Below, in pieces: positions 55,268 through 64,000 of a DNA stretch of 64,000 nt. Numbering within the stretch: position 1 is the first letter of the stretch; each line of letters opens with the position of its first letter. The notes beneath the pieces were generated by a model. That model made no database searches and was not told the origin of the DNA. It was given only the letters and a program-made list of their open reading frames with translations. A program made the position numbers and the translations under genes. Source of the stretch: Chrysemys picta bellii. Its lineage: Eukaryota > Chordata > Testudines > Emydidae. The DNA is taken from positions 85,810,981 through 85,874,980 of the forward strand of contig NC_088800.1 of assembly GCF_011386835.1 (NCBI RefSeq), given 5' to 3'.

Positions 55268-58242
55268 TAGGAACTCAGCTACCAAGGCAATGAGCGTGGT
55301 GTCAAGACGGTCCCTCACGCTCACCACCTGCTCACATAAATAACAACAGAAGTCCTGATTCTCTTCTTGCGCACATCTCTGTAGATCTGGACTAACTCTG
55401 TTAGCTCAATGCAGTTACACTGGTGTGAGTGAGAGGAGAATCAGGATTATGCTCCATACCCACAGGATACAAATCCTTCATTGGATGAAAATACTACCAA
55501 GCCTAAGAGTCAAGCTCAGTTCTTTACTCCTTGAAACTGGGCAACAGGTATCTTTGGCCCCAGCGGTTCCAGCCTCTGCAGGAAGGCACACCGTGTATAG
55601 CTTGGTAGTGACCCAGGAGAGGTATTACCGGGCTCTACAAGTAGCAGCATCCTGCCCTCCTGGGCCTGTAGGAAGGTTGGGCATGAGGTGGAACTTTAGA
55701 ATCAGCAGCATTAAGAGGGTTGGAAGAATGGGCGGAGGGAGAGGAAGTGAGATGGAGATAAATCCATGTACCCATCAGCACATGCCTAAAGTTCAGAACA
55801 TGCCACCCCGCCCCTCCCCGCTCCAAAAGCCATTTCCATTTCCATAACACCAGCAATCATTTCCTCTGGGCATGGGAGTGGGAGGGTCTGCAGAAGTCTT
55901 CCAGCGAGATAACAGGACCCGTATTTTGGCAGGTTGATCTGTGGCTGTTGGCTGTGCACTGCCCTTTAGGTGGAAAATAACACAAGATAAGAACAGTGAA
56001 AACAGGCAAACCCAGCACCTCACCAAGGGAAGCCTGCACCTTATCCCCAAATAGTCTTTCAGTTGGGGCATGAGCAGACATGCTGGGAAAACCAAATGTC
56101 CCTGAAATAGAGCTGTAAGGACAGGAGAAGGAGCAAAGGATGATGACAACCCCTTAAAGGGCACAAACCACGCTGGGGTGTGGCTCCACCTGCGAACAAG
56201 CAAACAGTGACAAGCCCATTACTTTGCTGCCAAGTATGTGCTGTGATCACATCCTCAGTGCATGCCTTTGCTAGGGTGGATTAGGAGAAGGCCTGAGGGC
56301 AAACCATTGCAGAGTCATCAGTCCTATGACATGGTCTGTTGTCTCGCTTCCCTTTACAATGATTAAGGGTAGCCTCACAACACCACCATTATTGACAGAA
56401 CAGCTTTGGAGCATTCACACACAAGCATCCCTGACACTATTGGCTACCCCAGTGCATTCTGGGTCATAAAGTGTCCACCCACCATGAGACAATGAAGGCC
56501 TGATTCGTGCCAAAGAACCTTTGCCGGATCTCTCTCAGCAGAACAGGCTATAATGTAAAAGGCTAATGGCCAAGCTGAGGAACTGTGAGAAAAAGCCGTT
56601 ACAATTGTGGAATTAATGGTGCATCAGGATCAGGCCCGTAGTTTGTAACTTAGCTGGGCTCCTGCGGGACTGGGCATGTGGGACACTGATCAGATGTTTT
56701 GCTGTGCCATGTGATGAGCTCTGAAGATGAACCATTTTTAAAGGAGAGTGAAATTTGCCAAGGAGCTGCCATTTGTGTAAAACCAGCCACCCCCATACAA
56801 TGAGGAATTTTAAAGAAAAATCAAATTCTCTGGGACATGGCTATCACAGTCTGTGCCGAGCTATTTGCATCATCGACAAGGCAGGTCCTGCATCACCTGG
56901 AGAAAGATTTGATGAAAGACTGAAGAACTTGATATTTTGGCAGGAATAAAGGGAACTTGCATCAGTGCATGAACACAACGTTCACCAAGGGGGTTCCAAA
57001 AATAAGCTTTTATCTACACTCATGATTGTTATCATTTGTGTCCAGGGCTGTCTCTAGACACCAGCTGAGATTGGAGTCCCATTGGGCTGGGTGATGTCAA
57101 TTTACACAGTGACAAGAAAAACAGGAAGCAAAACACTCCCTGTTTTTCAGTGTTGATTTTTGTTCTATGCATTTTATTTCTTTTCAGAACTATCTTGATA
57201 ACGGGCCCATGAGTGGATGGATGGATTTGGGGGCGTTTTTCAAGGAGGGCGAAGAGATGATTAAGAGCTGGCCTGATGCAGGATGCACTGATTTCACTAC
57301 AGTTATGCTGCTAGCATGCCAGGGAAGAAAGAGACTCTGGGCAGACCCAGAAGTAACCCCCACCCTAAGATATAACACGGTCTTTGCTTGTGGCGGGGCG
57401 ACAGGTATTAAAAGTTCAGAGAGGAGTTAGAGAAATAACAACTGAGTTTAATAAGAGCTCCGGGATGGAAACCTGTGATTTGTTAAAGTCGATGGCAAAA
57501 CTCCCATTGCCTCCAGTGAGTACAGGATGGGGTCGAAGGGTGAAGTTCACCCCTGCACAGAGGGCTGACATGCTACTTATGTCCCACTTCAGCCCACCTT
57601 CATGACCAGCAGGTGGTGGGGAGAATCCACTCTGAACTCCACCCCTGTAACCCTCCAGCAGGGTATCAAGTGACCATATTGCCGTAGAAGACTGGCTGAT
57701 CTACTCCAAGGGCAGGGTGCGGGTTTTACTGTCTTCTCAGCACTGCCTGGTCCAAAGGTTGCAGACACAGAAGCTTGTGACAGGAGAGAGATCTGGGCTT
57801 GCGGAAGGCAGTGCAGAGCCTGTGGCTACAGAGCAAGCAGAAGGGAAGGGAAGAGAAAAGCAGCAGCTACAGCACTGCCCCTTTCATCTGACAGTCTCCG
57901 GGGTTATCTAGAGCTTTCAGATAGGGAGGAGGTCAGTAAAGGGTACCTGCTGATGTCAGGGGACACGACCAGGGCTTGGGTTCCTATCCCGCCCACTCTC
58001 CGCAGAGTGACCCTTCAGCCACACCCTCCCTTCAGAGCTTTGTCTCACATCAAAACCTTCCAGAACTCAGCAGTGGGTTTCTGGGCTGTTTCCAGAGCTC
58101 TTTGCACTTTACCCGAACCCGAGCAGTTTATAACCCAGTGGAGTTTTCAAATGCTATGCTTAGACCTGATTCTCCATTTGCCTGCACCCTGGGTCATACT
58201 TTACGCTAGTGTATAGTGGGTGTGAAATGCTATCATTGTGAC
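55268..58242. other. Intergenic sequence, no gene recognised
   Basis: No exon or repeat can be named with confidence. A lone cagggctgtctctagac near 57044 looks like a hAT-type left end without partner. Open frames are short and lack domains. Confidence 0.6.
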
Positions 58243-58505
58243 TTAAGGTATGTCTACACTGCAAGACAAGGTGTGTTCTTAACTCGGGTTAGCTAACTCA
58301 GGTTGAAATAGCAGTGAAGACATGGCAAGTTGGCTTTTCACTTGGTTCTTAACTCGGGTTAGCAGCTCGAGGTTTAACTCCAGGCTCCTCTATAGGTTTG
58401 AACTCAAATTGCTAATGTGAGTTAAATCCTTCACTGCTGCTTTAATCCCAGTTAGCTAATCCGAGTTAAGAACACACCTTTTCTTGCAGCATAGACAGAC
58501 CCTTA
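58243..58505. mobile_element. PIF/Harbinger-like MITE, about 257 bp
   Basis: Both sides carry TTA (58243-58245 and 58503-58505), a 3-bp target duplication typical of PIF/Harbinger. The inverted ends begin aggtatgtctacactgcaag and, read from the other end, gggtctgtctatgctgcaag; pairing continues for about 45 bp including aaggtgtgttcttaactcgg. Motifs gggttagctaactc recur inside. No transposase. Confidence 0.8.
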
Positions 58506-61500
58506 GTAGCATTCTATGCCCTCTCTGAACTGACCTCACAAGGTGCCGGAAGAGAAAATAAGCCCCAGTTTGGGTTTCTGGTGAATAGTATTGACCATTT
58601 TGTATCTTTAAGTAACATAAAGTGAAAGCAACTTATTGATCAAACATTCTTGTGAAACAAGCAGCAGAAATTTGGGAGTTTTATAATTAACTTGGTTTAA
58701 TCATCAGCACAGGGAGTGGGTTTGACGTTATGGGCGATTTTAGGGTACATGAAACAGAATTAATTTGTTCCTCCTGAAAACCCAGCAGACAAGAATATAA
58801 AATATTTAAATAGCCTAACCATCGTGATATACCGAACCATGTAAGTACTTTGCATGATAGTGCGCTTTTCTTGCATTTAAATCCTGATTGGTTTTGTTCA
58901 TACAGATTTATTAGCTGGTTTGATCCTGTTGCCTCTTTGCTGAGAGGTGGGGGCGTGGAAGTGGGTTAGTTAGTGGCACAGAGACTCAGGATATTTCCTA
59001 GTCTAATTTATTCACTTATATCATGTTAGCCCTGAGCAGAGATGGCAGAAACAGCAGCGATCCTGCAAACAGGTGAGCCCTTTCCCAGAAACCCCAGCCA
59101 AAGCAGCTCTGAGAGTCCAGGCTTTTAGCAAGAAAGACGCTGCCTTCTCTAATCCTGATTCCCTCAGTCCTCGATTCTCCTCTCTTCCTGTGTTCTGCCT
59201 GCCCCCAGCTGGGAAACTCCTCGGCCCACTCTCAGGGTCCTCGATCTTCTCATTACTGAAGATGGGCTGGTTCAGGAGAGCTTGGACGTTAGCTCCTTTA
59301 GGCCTGGTGTGGGGGCTTGGCAACACAAGATGTTATAGCTCTTATATAACACTGTTCATCCATAGATCTCAAAGCACTTTACAAAATATCATTATCTCCA
59401 TTTTACAGATAGGAAAACTGAGGCATAGAGAGGGGAACTGACAGGCTCTTGGACTAGACCAGAGATCTCCTGAGTTTTAGTCCTTTGCCCGAGTCGGTAG
59501 GTTGCAATGTCTCTAAGGAGCACATCAAACAAGCTAAGCCCAGTGTCCATTGAAGCTGGCTTCTCTATGAATCTCCACTTGGACCAAACAGAGTGTTTAA
59601 TCCACCCCATCTCCTTCATAAACACACGTGCGTGGTGCTAGAGCCAGGCTTTATGGGATCCTTTGGCCAGGCCCTCTATTTCTACGGAGAGCTTCATATC
59701 TATTACCTACAGATCAGTAATCCATAACATGGACTTATGGCATGTTACTATGTGAAACTCAGGAAAAAAAATTGCCCTCCCAATAGATGTGCTTTAAATC
59801 CGGTGTTTGTGATTGTAAATCAGCATTCTCTACTGCCACGGGGGAAATCTGTCCTCCTGCCCCTTGACATATGAATTCTGGGGCTGGGTTGGGGCCTGAT
59901 GGGCCCCCATTTTAAATTGGAGCAGCTCCGCTTTCGCTCCCCGCCAGCCTCCCCTCCCCCCATACACCTCTACACCAGGGCTGTGTAGGAGATCAGCACC
60001 AGGGGCTGTGGGGTGGATCAGCGCAGAGTCATTATATCACATCAGCTAGGGAGGCGCTCTGCACTGCACGTATTCTCCAGGGGCCATCTCTGCACCCTTT
60101 ACGGTCGTAGACAGTAATGAAGAACTGGGGACAATGTTTCTTAGGGTTTTGAAACTGCTTCAACCCATCATTATTCCTGGATTGCGACATTGTTATTTAC
60201 CTTGGAGTTTTTCCCTCTGCCTGTGATGCCTCGGGGGTGTATGTTTGAAAAGCTCACATCTATGAATAGCCTTGTTTTATAGGGTCACAGATACAGATTG
60301 GAGCCAACAGCTCAGTCCTTAGCACCCCTGTGCTGCGTAGGCTTTCACATTATGAATTTCATTCCTACTGCACAGAATAAAAATTAAGGCAATATTTGAT
60401 TCACCTTCCAATCACACAAACATACACACAGGAGATTGTGATTCAGTGTCTGAACTACAGAATCAAAACAAGGTTGTTAAAAAAGTGAGTTAAAAGTAAA
60501 TGAAAAATTATTGCTTTTCTCATCTGCAACGGGAGCAGTGGCTGTTCCGTTCTAATGTCATGGCCTAGATTTGTCTCTGTGACTCTTGCTTATGGTTGGC
60601 TGTTCAGTGAGAATTTATGTTGTACTTGTGCTCTAACATTTGCCTTCTTTGTTTTTATAACGAGACTAGCAGTGAAGGATGTTTTTGCCCCCAGTGGGTG
60701 TGTAACTAGGTCTTTCTCTCTATTCTCATCTGAATTCAGATTCTCTCTTCCTCCTTTGCTCTGGCTTATGTGCACTGAAGATATGAAATATGCAAAAATG
60801 TGAATGCAGAAAGAAAGAGCAAAGCAGCTGATGTTACGCCGGGTGCCTAGAGGAGACTCCATTTTGCCCGATATTGCCCCCAGTTCCCCCGGCTGTGCCC
60901 ACACTGCAGAAATTAACCACTGATAACGGAACCATTTGGACAGCACTGGCATAAGCTGCAATGGTGCAGTGCAGCCACGTGAGTCCCGCTGTTTCAGGTG
61001 CCGCTTGGCCCCACTCCCATGCTTGTACTGTATTGCATCACTGCAGTTGCACTGCCCTCGGGGTACCTATCCAACAGATTCCCTGGTCCCTGCAGCAGCA
61101 GCTTTTGGGAGCCCAGGAGAACTGTGGGGGGAAGAGGTTACACTCTCAACATTTCCTGGGAGACTCCCCAAAATCCCCAGCCATGAACCCCATTTCCTAG
61201 GTCATTTCTCTAAAGGGAGGCCAGGATGAAAGCACAACTCTTGCTCCTCGCTCAGCAAAGAAAGTTTCAGTGGCAGCTTTTGCAGAGTTAATGGGGGAAG
61301 TCTGAAGTAGCTGCCTGCAGTGGGGTGGTGGAGGTGACCAGGCAGTAAGTATGAGACCCAGAGACCAAGACTAGCAGTTCGTTGAGCTATTGCAGCAATG
61401 GTCTTGCACCTCCAACTGCAGTGTAGCCAGCTGTGTGCAGTATGTCAGTATGAGGTTTGCCAGGAGGAGCATTGCTCCTGGGTCCAGACCATAACCACAG

Positions 61501-62808
61501 TCTGGTGCAATCGAGTAATCCTTGAGATTTGGAATGAGCAGCAGTTGCTGCATAAGTGTGCCAGCTGCCACAGAAATGGTGGACAGTGGGGGCAGAGGAG
61601 GACCGTGTAATAGCTAGCCTTGCTCAAAGCAAGTCTAAGCGTACCTGTGCTCTTGAGGGACCATTTTTGTGTGTGGACAAAAGAGGGGTGTTCCGGGCAT
61701 GCCAGGGGAAGACATGGTGGTTAGCATGCCAAGTATAGATAGAGCCACCGAGTGCTACTGTTAGTATCTGTATATTTGATTTTGCGCTGATGCTTTTTCC
61801 ACAGGCTTTCTCGGGAGGATTTAGGTTGCTCAGAAACACATCCGCAAATGAAGGGGGAAAAAAAAGCATTCTCAAGCCTCTTCAAGTTTAAATACGGAAC
61901 GAAACAGTCTGGGCTCACAATGCTGAAGCATCATGAATAAATAAAAGGCTGTGGCCCATGGGCCATGACCCAGGATGCCAATGTACAAGAATCATAACGC
62001 CGTTACACTGGCGTTTCCCCAGGAACACTGTCACTGCTGCATGGGCGTGAAGATTTCTCTGCAATCTGCAAGAATCTCTCTCTTGTCCCTTTGGGTGCTG
62101 TCTTTTTGTCAGAGAGCGCCAGGCCAGTTCTTCCAGCCTTTTGTCAGAAACAAACCCTCCCTGGCACTTAAAACTATTTTTACTGCGAAGTAGAATTCAA
62201 ATGTACCGAAGTAGGCAACGAAGCAAATAAACCACAGGTTGCCCTGCAACAATAGACAACTACAGTTTGCAGTTACAGTTCACCCCAGTTGACTTGTTTG
62301 CTGCAGTTTGATGCAATACCAACATCCCCTCCAGATTTCAACATGCATTTTATTACTTGCAGACTACTCGAAGAGACATTGTCGCTTAGTTTTGAAACCA
62401 TATTTCACTTACTACAACTAAAATGTGACCAATGTTGGGCAGGCAAGATAAAGTTGTTTTATGCAATGTATGCTTTTCGGTGCCAACCTGATGTGCGTAG
62501 CACACAGTACGTACACACTTCCATCAGCTCAGGTTGTGACTTTTGCTCTGAAATATTCTCAGGCATAATCAGTCCATTTTAAGGTTCTGATTCTGCAAGG
62601 AGCTGAGCGCCGACTTGAGGACGGGTGTGTGACATTCCCTTCTGTAATGTCGTGCCATAGGGAGAGTCACTCTGGTGTTGTCAGAAATGCCCTAGATACC
62701 AATGAACAGTTTCTCACAGAAACTCTGGGCCTGATTCTGTTCTCACTCCTACCGGTGTAAATAGGAACTAAACCCAATGAAGTCAGTGTAAAATTTAAAT
62801 TTATGGAG
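58506..62808. other. Intergenic sequence, no gene recognised
   Basis: Contains one MIR-like SINE (about 59335-59490). The stretches 58506-59330 and 59495-62805 hold no exon or element I can support; several open frames of 60-120 codons have no domain and no splice partners. Confidence 0.6.
59335..59490 (-). repeat. MIR-like SINE
   Basis: tctcaaagcactttacaaaa, ccattttacagataggaaaa and ctgaggcatagagagggga: a well-kept reverse-complement order. Confidence 0.8.
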
Positions 62809-62992
62809 ATATCTTATTTCCTAGAACTGGAAAGGACCTTAAAAGGTCATTGAGTCCAGCCCCCTACCTTCACTAGCAGGACCAAGTACTTATTTTGCCC
62901 TAGATCCTTAGGTGGCCCCCCTGAAGGATTGAACTCACAGCCCTCGGTTTAGTAAGCCAATGCTCAAACCACTGAGCTATCCCTCCCTGCCT
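62809..62992 (-). mobile_element. Turtle tRNA-derived SINE (CryI-like), second copy
   Basis: Minus strand: A-box-like gatagctcagtggtttgagc, B box in gtgagttcaatccttcag, then the body and a CR1-like tail (aaggtcctttccagttctag). Same family as 6197-6380, with independent substitutions. Confidence 0.85.
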
Positions 62993-63144
62993 CCCACCCA
63001 CTACTATATTAGTGTAGTTCCCACTAATGTCTGATTGGTTTAAGGGAGAGGAAAACCAGACTCACTATTTCTTTAAATCAAAATGAAATGTCTTCCTGGA
63101 GGCTCTGCTGTAGTTCAACTACAAGTTATTGGGCTCTGGAGAGC

Positions 63145-63222
63145 AACCCCTGGATGAGTCCTGTGTTATGATCATAATGATCCCTTCTGTCTGTACAATC
63201 CACGAATCTATTAATTCTGTTT
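63145..63222 (+). mobile_element. CR1-type LINE 3'-end fragment
   Basis: tgatcataatgatcccttct and acgaatctatt follow the 3' terminal pattern seen at 8278-8377. Very short, no coding part. Confidence 0.5.
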
Positions 63223-64000
63223 CTGGCAGCTCACCTCCAATGCTCCTTATGGACACTCAGAAGAACTTGGTTATTTAGCTCCCTTTATGATCACGTCCTG
63301 GTCTAACACCAGCTTCTTCCAGCAAAGCGTTTCTTGTGAACAAGATACAGTAACACAGCTCAGTCACTCAGCTCTTTCATTTCCTGGGAGCTGGCCCTTT
63401 TCCATGTGGTGTGAAGAAGAGTTCCCTTCCTAAGGATATGAATCATACCTCCAACTGAGCCTTCTCCTCATCCCTGCTGTCTCACAGCCCTCCCCATTGC
63501 TGCTTGGATTGGTGGGGGGACGGTGGGGTCTAGGAATCAGTCTGACTCTCTGTGAGTCCATGGGGCAAGGAAATCCTGTGTGCCTTGTTTTCCCTGTCTG
63601 AAAAATGGGGATAGGACTTACCTACCCTCTCAGGAGTGTTGTGAGCATTAAGCATATATTCTCTGTGAAATACTTGGAGATCCTTGGAGAAGAGAGGAGC
63701 AATAGTGCAGCAGGAGCAAAATGTCTGAAATATTTTGTACGTTGCTTATTCTCATGTTCAGTATCTTGCCCTTCTTGGCTGACAGAAGTCATGGTCTTTT
63801 TCAGAGGAATTTTTGCTTCAATCCTGTCTGCAGTTATTTCTAAATATTTTGTGAAAAGTTCCAAGTAAAGTTCCTTTAATCACCCCAAGCGATCAGAACC
63901 TCATGCTCAAAAGTCAGGACTCCCTGCAGCATATGCTGGGAGTTCTGACTTAGCAAGATGAGCATCACTTGCTGAACCACTGATGCTGCTTTCTGCAGCA
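63223..64000. other. Window end, no gene recognised
   Basis: A worn plus-strand MIR-like tail lies at about 63560-63690 (ttttccctgtctgaaaaatg, gtgttgtgagcattaagc). An overlapping pair of 80-87-codon frames at 63605-63868 is not supported. Confidence 0.6.

Noticed and set aside
57044..57070. Lone cagggctgtctctagac, hAT-type left end
   Set aside because: No right end found.
57167..57430. 87-codon frame after a ttttcag acceptor-like site
   Set aside because: Single exon-like piece with no known domain and no partner exon; acceptor-like strings are frequent.
60555..60803. 82-codon plus-strand frame starting MSWPRFVSV
   Set aside because: No homology recognised, no splice or promoter context; length expected by chance in this base composition.

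Overview
This is vertebrate nuclear DNA, very probably from a cryptodiran turtle. That rests on the repeats: two tRNA-derived SINEs with a CR1-like tail, of the type known from hidden-necked turtles (about 6.20-6.38 kb and 62.81-62.99 kb); several CR1 LINE pieces; Penelope-like 3' ends; many MIR-like SINEs; and a set of short hAT-like elements. There is no bacterial-style gene density, no operon and no CRISPR array. Species cannot be fixed from the sequence alone.

Only one host protein gene can be supported: AQP8 (aquaporin-8) on the plus strand, complete from about 766 to 10978 in five coding exons (766-1016, 6702-6828, 7732-7946, 9248-9382, 10936-10978). Joined, they give 256 residues against 261 in human AQP8. 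All splice sites are GT-AG, both NPA boxes are present, and no frame is broken. A poly(A) signal lies at 11762. A possible 5' noncoding exon ends near 393 and would join an acceptor at 757. Intron 1 carries a candidate solo LTR nested in a MIR-like SINE. Intron 4 carries a 484-bp hAT-like element ending 45 bp before the last exon.

Directly after the gene (about 11.95-13.07 kb) is a 30-bp GC-rich minisatellite of about 37 units with higher-order structure. It reads open in several frames on both strands, so it mimics long proteins that are almost certainly not real. From 13 kb to the end (about 51 kb) I find no convincing host exon. This part is intergenic, or an intron of a neighbour, filled with transposon remains: hAT-like MITEs at 13.6, 16.3, 44.3, 52.6, 54.3 and 55.1 kb; an inverted Penelope 3'-end dimer at 17.6 kb and a fragment with a GIY-YIG endonuclease at 40 kb; a CR1 copy with a broken reverse transcriptase at 31.1-32.5 kb; a second LINE remnant at 53.9-55.0 kb; TA-flanked and TTA-flanked MITEs at 50.7 and 58.2 kb; and microsatellites.

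No previously undescribed system is evident. The most informative structures are the nested insertions (LTR in SINE, hAT in LINE, hAT in SINE), the inverted Penelope dimer with a 12-bp target duplication, the minisatellite with a higher-order period of about 484 bp, and a perfect 23-bp inverted repeat at 25.3 kb. Family names were assigned by recognition, not by a database search.
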